Notes under the pieces: model-generated | Told to the model about the DNA's origin: nothing | Database searches by the model: none | The model's input: the letters and a program-made list of their open reading frames with translations, nothing else | Position numbers and translations under genes: made by a program | Assembly: GCA_013398615.1 (NCBI GenBank) | Contig: VZSR01001685.1 | Coordinates: 48,572,864-48,636,863, forward strand | Source of the DNA: Brachypodius melanocephalos | Taxonomy: Eukaryota > Chordata > Aves > Passeriformes > Pycnonotidae | Reading direction: 5' to 3' | DNA: 64,000 nucleotides | In this document: positions 56,401 through 64,000 of the stretch, one piece after another | How the letters are laid out: each line of letters opens with the position of its first letter | Numbering within the stretch: the first letter of the stretch is position 1

Positions 56401-58623
56401 CCGTGTCCCATTACCTCTGAGTGCAGTGCTCAGCATCCCGTTCACCAGCTCTGTCAGGTTGATAGCAGCCAGGTCCAGGGACTTTGCAGGCAGCTCTGAA
56501 AGAAAAGGGATGCATGAGGGCACAAGGAAACAGCTGTGCATCCACTGCTTATGTGTGCTAGAAATCTCCCAGGACAGGAAAACCAAAAGGAGCAGATTAT
56601 GTAGCAGGGTGCACAAAAAAACACTGATGGGAAAATAAAATTCCAGGACCACGAAGATGGGTCTGGAAAATTGCAAGATATAGCAACAGTAGAATGGTGG
56701 GCCAAAATTCGGGTCTGCCAGCTGTGCCCTTGGCCATGCCCTTGAGCAGCTGCAGGACCCAGCCAGCCCTGGCATGCTGGTGCCCTCTCCTGCTGGGCAA
56801 TGGGTGTTTGCTGCCAACAGAGCAGCAGATCTCACCACGCTGGCCACAAAAGGCAGAGAAAGTGCCTAGTAAATGTTCCCCCTTCCCCAAACCTACATGA
56901 AAATACAGATTTTTGTTTTTCAGCTACATTGATGAGTATACTGCTTGCTACAACAGAATAATTTTGCTGTAGCCAAATCATACTTTTTTTAATCTTACCA
57001 TATTTTATTTCTGCTGATGTTACTTGTTTTTCCCAAGTCAAAAATTTCAAAGATTTTTTTTGCTTCCCTCCCACAAAGTCATGCTGAAGCAGAGCAGTGC
57101 AGTGTCTGTGTGAGGGAGGAAGGTGTGTGAGCATGACAGAGAGAGGATGAACAGAGCAGGATGGAAAAAGAAGCACAGAAAGCTGAGATGAGAACAAAAT
57201 TGAATTTGGGGAGAAATGCAATTTTCCAATGACATCAGTATTATTTATAAGCAATTTGAAGCCAAGCTACACCCCAGGGCTGAAAGCAGCTCTTGTCCAC
57301 AGCATAGAAGAGAGAAGAGGAAAAACAAAAGGGAGTGAAGAGCTGGGAAGGAGAGAAAGGAAAAAGAGAAGAGTAGATTTTGGGAAGGACTGTTGTGAAG
57401 CTGGCCAGGGACTGGATTGGGTGGGGTGGCCTTACAGCAGGGGTGGGCTGGGGCTCCCAGACTCTGCAGGAGCAGGGCCCATCTGCTGCCACCTCCATGG
57501 CCAGCACAGCACCCCCCACTGCCATCAACACCCCAGCTGGGGCTCCAGATGTGCTGCCTCTTACCTGCAGTAGCCAGCACTGCCACTTGCTTCTCTTTCT
57601 TATTTTCTTTTCTTATGCACGAAGCTGAAAAATGAAGAAAGAGACTGAGAAACAATTTTCCCTGTTGAGTCTGCCCCTCAATAATCAATATCAAAATATA
57701 ATAGTAAATATTAGGATTGCACAGAATTGCAGCAAGGTAATTTGTAGAGGTATTGCACAAGAATTTGCAGCAGGGTACAGAGTAAAATAAGGCCAAATCC
57801 AAACAAATTGTCCCTTCTCTGTGCATGTTTGTTATTCAGAGCAGTCGTGCAACTGAGGACTGTCCTCAAGAGCTGTGTTGCAGGAGGAATGGGCTGAAAC
57901 TGGGCTCAGGAGACTGAACTGGGTTTCTGGGATTCACTTGGTGACCAGCTGAGGTGCACAGCAGTAAGTGAGAGATTGCAGGACAAGTTGAAGATATGTA
58001 TTTAAGATTTAGGTTTCCTACCCCACCAGAGGAGAGCTGAGTGCCTCCCAAGAGTGTTCCAAAAGGCTCTCCAAAGGAGTCAGTGCTAAAAAATGCTAAC
58101 CTGCCATGTTCCTATGAAGCTTCAGCTCCTCAGCCCACCCAAGTTCCTCTTTGTATAAGTTTATAAAGGAGAAATACCCAGTAGATCGTAGTAGATATAA
58201 TCCAGGGCTTATAAATTGTGATGCAGTGTTAATCAGCTATATTAACAACCCTCAATTAGCCAGAGCTAAATTTGGATTGACAGCCTAGGTGGTAAGAGCT
58301 CTTCTAACTCTTCTTTCTCTTTCCTTATGAACCTTTCTGATTCCAGATTCTCAGCATGGGATCCAGGAACAGGCACCACCTGCTCTGCCCTGCTGAATGA
58401 CACCAGCCCTGCAGCTGCAGCCCATCAGCCTTGCCTGCACAGGGTGGAAGAACCAAGCCTGCCACAGATGGGGATGGAGCCCTGGGAGCAGCTGGGAAAG
58501 AGCTGCTGGTTATTCCCTGGGGAGCACCAGACCATTGTCCTTACCTGTGCTGAAAACCAGAAAGAGACAGAGAAATCCCAGGCTCATCTTTGCTGCCACA
58601 TGCCAGCAGAACCCCTGCATCAT
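47417..58623 (-). CDS. HHLA1: HHLA1 (HERV-H LTR-associating 1) orthologue, complete gene (16 coding exons)
   Basis: Sixteen exons join into 1407 nt, 468 residues plus stop. The human protein is somewhat longer. Residues about 12-26 are a hydrophobic signal peptide (SLGFLCLFLVF). The body is a Cys-poor then Cys-containing secreted protein with many N-glycosylation sequons (NLT, NVT, NST, NDS, NLS, NYT, NKT, NAS), a Pro-rich module at about 293-358 and a C-terminal module with paired Cys (YCVEYYSWFVKNASYVC; KCLKNIC). Exons 2-13 are all multiples of three with phase-1 borders. Its molecular role is unknown to me. The human gene is named for a primate retroviral LTR and is known to form read-through transcripts with OC90. 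Identity rests on position between OC90 and the expected KCNQ3 side and on recalled C-terminal sequence; the terminal exon was found by predicting it. Confidence 0.88.
47679..47761 (-). CDS. HHLA1: HHLA1 coding exon 15
   Basis: This 83-nt exon (phase 2 to 1) lies between CACATCTTCAG and GTAAGTAC. It encodes YCVEYYSWFVKNASYVCERV then KRVAYSH, with two Cys and an NAS sequon. It is one of the most protein-like pieces of the gene. Confidence 0.86.
47815..47875 (+). repeat. CR1 LINE fragment at gap edge
   Basis: GAGGGACTTTGGACAAGGGC then ATGTAATGATAAGATGAGGA is sense CR1 running into the assembly gap. Confidence 0.8.
47876..47975. other. Assembly gap (100 N)
   Basis: A 100-base placeholder in the intron between HHLA1 exons 14 and 15, entered from CR1 sequence on the left. 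The rest of that CR1 copy is probably what is missing. Confidence 0.99.
48007..48088 (-). CDS. HHLA1: HHLA1 coding exon 14 (phase-changing)
   Basis: This 82-nt exon (phase 1 to 2) has donor GTAAGG and acceptor ACATAACATAG. It encodes FAQSYKVWETCEPGNAITVS then KGIILS. A better-looking acceptor (TTTGCCCAG) 11 bases further in would break the frame from exon 13. The exon is required, because exon 15 needs a two-base carry-over. It lies 31 bases from an assembly gap. Confidence 0.72.
48668..48715 (-). CDS. HHLA1: HHLA1 coding exon 13
   Basis: This 48-nt exon starts after GGCAGGATAG; the first AG would place an in-frame TAG. It ends before GTAAGTTT and encodes GLISVEAEIRKRVAS. It is the only open frame here. 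The acceptor has a weak pyrimidine tract. Confidence 0.68.
48716..50459 (-). other. HHLA1 intron, nothing recognised
   Basis: 1.7 kb of AT-rich intron between exons 12 and 13. No repeat family or exon was seen. Confidence 0.55.
50460..50534 (-). CDS. HHLA1: HHLA1 coding exon 12
   Basis: This 75-nt exon lies between CTCCCCCTAG and GTAAGTAA. In phase it encodes LPSTVLSMPPSYRPGLTLKL then YSAN. Both other frames hit stops. Confidence 0.78.
51359..51556 (-). CDS. HHLA1: HHLA1 coding exon 11, Pro-rich module
   Basis: This 198-nt GC-rich exon lies between TTGCTTCTCCAG and GTGAGTAT. It encodes a Pro/Gly/Thr-rich stretch (TRTPLPQKGGDIPTTKFPPW to LPALQPSP). A second frame is also open across it, and C/G runs (seven Gs near 51520 on the minus strand) make indel errors possible. 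Phase 1 to 1 supports the chosen frame. Confidence 0.7.
51856..51981 (-). CDS. HHLA1: HHLA1 coding exon 10
   Basis: This 126-nt exon lies between TTATCTCTTATAG and GTGAGGAG. It encodes MRVSSQTAASSLQYLPAHLQ then FLSSYCSEAVQEIKHKL. Two other AGs just inside the exon could serve as acceptors. Only the chosen one and CTGCAG keep the frame. Confidence 0.72.
52612..52746 (-). CDS. HHLA1: HHLA1 coding exon 9
   Basis: This 135-nt exon lies between CTCAATATGCAG and GTGAGCAA. It encodes DSECSNLVFSYLKDLDSVFS then KTLDSSAEKVWTFK. The open frame runs on past the donor for 17 codons to a TAA. I cut it at GTGAGC because the next exon then continues in phase. Confidence 0.8.
53477..53563 (-). CDS. HHLA1: HHLA1 coding exon 8
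   Basis: This 87-nt exon lies between CTATTTGCAG and GTAAGTAC. It encodes KNLSDFLEILEKSPILNYTF then SSNTSSDM, with three N-glycosylation sequons. Confidence 0.86.
53672..53728 (-). CDS. HHLA1: HHLA1 coding exon 7
   Basis: This 57-nt exon lies between TTTGCCTTTCAG and GTAAAAGT. It encodes RQSNDSDCIYICVMAGQT, with a Cys pair. Confidence 0.85.
54294..54377 (-). CDS. HHLA1: HHLA1 coding exon 6
   Basis: This 84-nt exon lies between GTTTGTTGTCTAG and the unusual donor GTTTGC. It encodes FTALLVDIIGNSTSYLTEIF then KSTSILS. Phase 1 to 1. Confidence 0.85.
55703..55786 (-). CDS. HHLA1: HHLA1 coding exon 5
   Basis: This 84-nt exon lies between CTCCCTCCAG and GTGGGTAC. It encodes SNAKNIDPGKFPLHYCYCLN then NVTNDLT, with a CxC pair and an NVT sequon. 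Confidence 0.87.
55881..55964 (-). CDS. HHLA1: HHLA1 coding exon 4
   Basis: This 84-nt exon lies between GTTTCTGCAG and GTGAGTGT. It encodes SKKLFSLLSVTSYSSFAFHK then VSVTIYN. Confidence 0.87.
56415..56495 (-). CDS. HHLA1: HHLA1 coding exon 3
   Basis: This 81-nt exon lies between CTTTTCTTTCAG and GTAATGGG. It encodes LPAKSLDLAAINLTELVNGM then LSTALR, with an NLT sequon. Confidence 0.87.
57565..57624 (-). CDS. HHLA1: HHLA1 coding exon 2
   Basis: This 60-nt exon (phase 1 to 1) lies between CATTTTTCAG and GTAAGAGG. It encodes SCIRKENKKEKQVAVLATA, a lysine-rich stretch just after the signal peptide. Confidence 0.8.
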
Positions 58624-58653
58624 GGATGCTGACTTCCAGCAGGTTTGGCTGGT
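58545..58653 (-). CDS. HHLA1: HHLA1 exon with start codon and signal peptide
   Basis: The exon follows CTCTCTCCTAG next to 58653. The start ATG is at 58623, immediately repeated at 58620. It encodes MMQGFCWHVAAKMSLGFLCL then FLVFST and ends in phase 1 before GTAAGGAC. The core SLGFLCLFLVF is a signal peptide. ATG at the internal MSLGF is an alternative start. Confidence 0.8.
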
Positions 58654-61600
58654 CTAGGAGAGAGAAATGCTCTTTTGGTGGTGCTAAAATTTTTAGCATT
58701 GAGAGATTTTGTCCAGCCCTCATCCCTCATACCACATTTCTGTGATGCAGGGAAAGATTGGTGTTGGAAATGACAAAGAAACAGAGATCCCACAATCAGT
58801 ATTTCCTCTGGGCCTGTGGATGCTGTGAATTCAGCATGTGCCTCTCAGTTTTTGAGCCCTACCTAAGTGGCTTTTCTGGGGACTTGATAAGGTTGTCAAC
58901 ACAACCCTCTTCTCTGGCAGGATGAGCTGTGCCTAAAAGGCACCTGACACAACAAGTGCCTAAAGCCTTTCTGTTAAAACAAGATAAAATTTTCTTATGT
59001 TTAGTTTCAAAACAGAAATGTCAACTGAGGTTCTCTTCCACAGAAATGTTTCTTTTCTGCTCAATCCTTGCCTTGTATTTCTGTAGGTATTATCACCAGG
59101 ATGTGTCCTGTGCTGCCTTGTCTACCTGCTTGGTGATGATTAACAATGTTCTGCCTTTCAGACCATGAGCTGCTTTCTGGGTTTCAAAGATTTAATTAAA
59201 TGTGGTTAGGGAGGGGGGAAAAAAGTTTCTTTTCATGTTTCCCCTCTTTTTGCAATATCAGAACATGTCTAATAACTCTAGTTGTCAGAAAATGAGGGAC
59301 AATATTAAAATCAGCAAAAAAAACCTCCAAATTTTTTTTTAATATCCTCTTGGAGCAGCGAATCTTGCAAGAAGGCAGCAAATCATTATCTCGAAGATAA
59401 TACTGTTTGATTGCTTACTGGTTTGTCATATTTAAAATATTTTTGATATTGAAGTCACCAGAGGATTAACACCTTCAAAAATGGCTTATTTGTATTTAGT
59501 GGCTCCAGAGAGACTCTTCCTTGGGATAGTGAAACAATACTAATTATTTCTGTGTTGGAAATGTCTGTGTTTGTTGGTCTGATGAGTCAAAAGTGTGTAA
59601 GTGCCAGCTCTGCTAATTCAAGCAAAGCTCTGAGAGCTTTCAAGCAGTTCATCCTATCTATTCAGTCCATCTGCCCAAACCTTTTCACTCAGTCCCAAGC
59701 CTGGACTCATCCACAATTTCTGCACAGCATGTGCAGAAGAAAAGAACTGAGGCAGAAAGTGTTGGCCAAATCTCGTTCCCAGACTTCATATTCCATCACC
59801 TTTCTATGGAGTAATTATGCATGGACAGAGTCCAGTATCCCACAGACAAGTCTAGCACCAAAAATCCTAAATCTGTCTTTTCTTGCAACAGTATTTGGGA
59901 TCTGGCAAACTGCTGGACTACAGACCATGGAAATGTTCCTGTCATGCAAATCACAGGGCCTGACTCCCTGGCAAGGCTATTCCCACTTCCACTCTCTGGT
60001 GTTATGAAGCTTCCTGGGACTTGTAACAGGTTTTTTTATGGATCTATGGACTCTGTAATTAGGGGAGAGCAGTTAGCCCAAGCCTGCTCACAGGCTGATG
60101 TGATGGAAGCAGTGGAGGTGTGATCTGCATGGAGATAAGAATAAAACTAATCCACATCTCTGGATTCTGATCTCTTTTTTTTTTTTTTTTTTTTTTTTTG
60201 TCATCTTTGGTTTGGTTCAATGAAGTAGAGAGGAGTTAGTGAAAGATGCTCCTCAGTGGAGCTGAGTATGAGGAACTGGTGCATTGCAAAGCTGCAGGGA
60301 GATGTCTGTTGGAGAGAGCAGGCTTTGGGAGGTGGAGAGTTGGATGATCACAAAGGGAGGTTTGTAACTACATGTGACTTGGAGCAGGGGTCTGTGGTGG
60401 CTGATCCATCTAGATAGTCAAGTCTCCTATTAAAAGGGAACTACTGGATTCTCTCTTTGTTTGAGGTGAGAAATGGGGTGATTTGCTGCTTTTTTTATAC
60501 TTAATTTGGATTGTGCTATGAGAGGAGTCACCTTAGCTCTGCAAAATCTGCATTGGGATGAGTTGTGCTTTGTGATGATGGTTCAATGTTTATGGGACAC
60601 AGACCCTCTGAGCACATTGCCCATGGTCTGTTCCATACACACAGGGGTGACCAGGCTGCACAGCCACTGCCCTGTGCACAGGAACCCAGGGGACATCAGC
60701 AGGACACACAGACAACAGAAGTGCTGCCACTGAGCTGTCCCTGGTCAGCTGGAGGGGCTCTGCAGCCCTGACTGCTGAAAGACCCCACACCTCTGCCCTG
60801 CACAAGGATTTTGGCTGCATAGTGGGAGAAAGACTCAGACCTAGGAGGTGGGAGAAGAGGGCATGCCCTGCCACATTTTCAATCTGTCCCTACAGATTGA
60901 AACATTGGGCCAGTGTTCATCCACCATGAGGAAAGTTGAGTTCCAGGACCTGCTTTGAGGAGTATGGGCTCTCCTGGGTCACCAGGGAATCACACTAACA
61001 CTGAAATCCTTGGTAAATTCATTTCATAGACTGATGTGAAAGCATAACTGTTCTACAAAGGTTCATAAACAAAGGGTAGATAGCAGATAGTTTGCTGTCA
61101 GAGATCTAACTTAGTACTGATTTATTTAAAGTGGCCAGAGTTGTTCACGGCAGCAGGACAGAGGAAAATCATCTGACAGAGGACTTGGTGTAGCAAGTAA
61201 GAGCAGGGTCTAGAGAGACAACATTCCTAAAAGACAGAGAAGAGGCAAAAAAATGACACATGAAAGGATCATCTATTTTAGGAGACAGAGAAAAGCTGTA
61301 AAAATACAAACGAAATAGAGCAATATAAATTGTGCTTGGAAGCATTCCCCACATTCCCCTGGGTGAAGCTTTCTTGCCCACCTGAATTGTCAGTTCCCTG
61401 CTGTCCTCCCCGCTGAGCTGCTCCTCTGTGCTAATCAACACACACAATTTTCTCCACACACAGTGCTGATTCCCAGCAGGAATTCAGAGAAGGCATTAAC
61501 CTGGCCATATCACACTACAGACTCAACCAAGCAAAACATCTAATGATAAGGACAACAGGAAAACATATCCTGGAAGGATGGATCAGAGTAAGATAAATCC

Positions 61601-64000
61601 TGTTCTACTTCTAGCAAAGAAATACTGAATATTGTCGAAATAAAATTATAGAAAATCCTCCATTCATGAGAGTCTTGTTTTGCCTAAATGCCAGATTTAG
61701 CACTGGTGTGTTCCCTGACCAGCACAGAATGCTTTAAAAAGAAATTGCAGATAAATCTTAATACTAGGGATATCACTCCAAAATGGTCTACCCTTGCTCC
61801 TTATTTGGTAGAGACTTTGATTTAAATTTGAAGCATTACCTTTTAGCTGCTTCCCCAAATCTTTTTTCCAGCATTAACTCTCTGAAAGTTATGCTATCCA
61901 ACTAACTTTCAAAACCATGTGTGACAACTATTCCTAGAACTGTTGCCTGAAATATCTTATCTCTCAGCAATGTGAATATTAGCAGTATTAACTCTTGCAA
62001 CACACGTCACATTTGCGTTACCCTGGATATTGGATATCCAATTTTTATTTATAAGGGACAAGTCTTTATTACTTTGCAACTGTATCTCTCTTGAAGTGAC
62101 TCCACTGTGATGACTGAAATACATGTCCAGATTGCAAATGTGAAACCCTCATTGTCCTCCAGATCAAAACCACCATTTCCATTTCAGACTCTACTGAGAT
62201 TCACTGCAGACACAGGTGCCTCCCAGCTCCGAGCAGGCAGACAACTGACTCAAAGAAGGTTTTCCTTCCAAACATTTATCTGATAAAGGCTGGGGGTCAA
62301 GCCTTTGGTTACAAATTCTCCTTCACCTCTGCTGGCTGTAACAATCCTACTCTGTTTATTTTAAGCTGAATGACATCAGTAGAATCTATTTTATTTCAAA
62401 CTGTTGATCCAGAGTTCCCTGAACTGCTGAATTGGAGATTTTAATCCAGCTCAAATTACTTTTATACACGCATGAAGATCTCTTATTAAATCCTCTTCTG
62501 TTACTCTGGGTTAACAGCAATCTTAAACTAATATGTTTATTAGCTATGCTTCAGTAGAACTCCTTTTAATGTGGCAGGTAGCCATGAAGTTTGAATTGTT
62601 TAAATTTTTCTTGTACAAATGTAGTGCACTCCAACATCAAGCAGTTTCCTCATGTCTTCACGCTTAACAGAGCGGAACAGAAATTAAGAGAACAAGGAAA
62701 TAAAAGAGGAAAGTCCTTGAGTACAAATTTTCTTACCTTCATTCAGTTGCAACATCTAAAGGTCATGTATCATTTTAAGCACACCATGATCCACCAAGTC
62801 TAAAGAAATATTTTAAGTTAATGTGAAAATATGCCCATGCTACAACTGCATGCTTCATTACATTGATACAATTACTTTTTAAGGTCAATTTATTTGTGTG
62901 AGAATGCAATAAAAAGCAATAAATATACATTTAATAAAAAATCATTTTGTTTCCTACATTTCCACTGAGCATTAATAGCACAGCTGAAATGGTTTCCTCC
63001 AAGTACAAGCAAAACCACCAAGATCTTGAATAGTTAATATCAACTTACCTGATTTCTCATGACAAAAAAATATTATCTTCGGAGCCTATATAAAACTGGA
63101 AGTTATTTCCAGGTCTTAATAAACAGTTTGTGAAAAACTTTGAGTAGACAGGCTTGATAATCTTTCCTTAAAATCCTGTGAAAATTGTTATCCTAATCCC
63201 TGAAGGGCTCAGTAGAGGTAACACAATCGTAAGCACACAAAGTGCCTGTTGAATCCTGCATGGAAAGGCTCTGTGGCAGGTCAGGAGGGGATTGGAAGCT
63301 CCTTTTGGCAGTAGGATTGAATTGTAGAGGATTTTTTTTTCCCTTTTAAAGGAACAGCTCTGCTTACTGCAATTAGACCAATGCCACCTTTGATGGTGAG
63401 AATTAGGCAAGGGTGAGCCCCTCTGGTAAAGCTTCAGCCACCCTTCAGTTCAAAGAAGGACATTGTCAAGAGGGCAGAGATGACACCTGAAGACTATCTT
63501 AAGTGTGCGACCTCAAAAGGAACAGAGTGTCAGCTAAAACAGGAAAATTGCCTGGAATCGTGGTTAAGTGGTGAGGAAGGAAGAGAGGTTTTGTCAGAGC
63601 AATGACATAAGGCAGTTTCAGTGATGCTGAGTGATGTTTAGTGGTTTCCAAAGGATACTGTTAGAAACAGCTGGCAAAATTCTGCCCTCATTTACTCCAG
63701 TGGGCTGGAAACAATTCCTCTGAAATCAATGAATTTAGATGCAGCACAGTTAAAAGCCAATGATCATCCATTCAGCAATTTTATCACAATCCACCAAACA
63801 TTTCGACCTGTGAAATCACTCAAAACATTGTAGCAATTAATGAAGGAGATCTAAATGGATTCACAGTCAGTTTATGAAATAAAAAGTGCTTTAGCAACAA
63901 TTTTATGTGTGTGGTTGAGCTGTGTGTCTGTCTGTCTAACAATCCTGCCTTCACCAAGAACTTCAGATGCTTCAAGGAATGCCACATTTAACAGACCTGT
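58654..64000. other. HHLA1 upstream region
   Basis: 5.3 kb with no supported coding sequence. A 25-base T run lies at 60175-60199 and a GC-richer stretch at 60560-60870. A TATATAAA-type box sits at 63087-63094. A non-coding HHLA1 first exon should lie here, because the coding exon begins at a clear acceptor. By synteny KCNQ3 would be expected further on. Confidence 0.55.
60175..60199. repeat. T25 homopolymer
   Basis: An uninterrupted T run. It could be the A tail of a minus-strand retroposed sequence, but I do not recognise such a copy beside it. Confidence 0.9.

Noticed and set aside
56227..56847. 206-codon minus-strand frame
   Set aside because: It runs through HHLA1 exon 3 in its own frame but has no splice support outside 56415-56495.
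57245..57826. 193-codon minus-strand frame
   Set aside because: It contains HHLA1 exon 2 in frame, but the flanks are intron; the strong AG and GT at 57625 and 57564 define the real exon.
60500..60880. GC-richer open frames on both strands near 60.6 kb
   Set aside because: No splice sites, family motifs or conserved pattern recognised; likely chance.

Overview
The window is vertebrate nuclear DNA, almost certainly from a bird and probably a songbird. All genes are split into short exons with GT-AG (one GC-AG) introns. The interspersed repeats are dominated by CR1 LINE fragments with their typical 3' tails, plus one long retroviral LTR of the kind common in passerines. The gene order EFR3A (+), OC90 (-), HHLA1 (-) matches the order known from human 8q24, where KCNQ3 follows. 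No bacterial, CRISPR, tRNA or rRNA feature was seen. Layout: (1) 1-20.6 kb holds the last nine coding exons of EFR3A, the plasma-membrane anchor for PI4KA, with a stop codon at 17683-17685 and a long AT-rich 3' UTR probably ending near 20.6 kb. Its 6.3-kb intron (5008-11273) carries a 1.8-kb minus-strand LTR with a tripled TATA-bearing repeat. (2) 20.6-23.7 kb is intergenic and repeat-rich: a CR1 copy, a G/T-rich tract, an unidentified open frame and a decayed retroelement piece. (3) 23.7-44.7 kb is the complete OC90 (otoconin-90) gene on the minus strand: a TATA-containing promoter, one non-coding and 13 coding exons, and 507 codons for a secreted protein with two catalytically altered phospholipase-A2-like domains. 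(4) 44.7-47.2 kb is a short spacer with a CR1 ORF2 relic. (5) 47.2-58.65 kb is a complete HHLA1 model on the minus strand: 16 coding exons and 468 codons for a glycosylated secreted protein. (6) 58.65-64 kb is the region upstream of HHLA1, with no coding sequence that I can support. Exons were found by reading both strands for splice sites and checking that every junction keeps one open frame. OC90 (1524 nt) and HHLA1 (1407 nt) each close into a single frame from ATG to stop. Gene identities rest on remembered family sequence and on synteny, not on a search. How the genes relate: EFR3A is an unrelated housekeeping neighbour transcribed towards OC90. OC90 and HHLA1 lie head to tail on the same strand, with 2.7 kb between the HHLA1 stop and the OC90 TATA box. 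In human the same two genes are known to be joined by HERV-H-driven read-through transcripts. Here both are intact without any such element, and OC90 has its own promoter-like sequence. Two 100-N assembly gaps (32436-32535, 47876-47975) both sit in or beside CR1 sequence.
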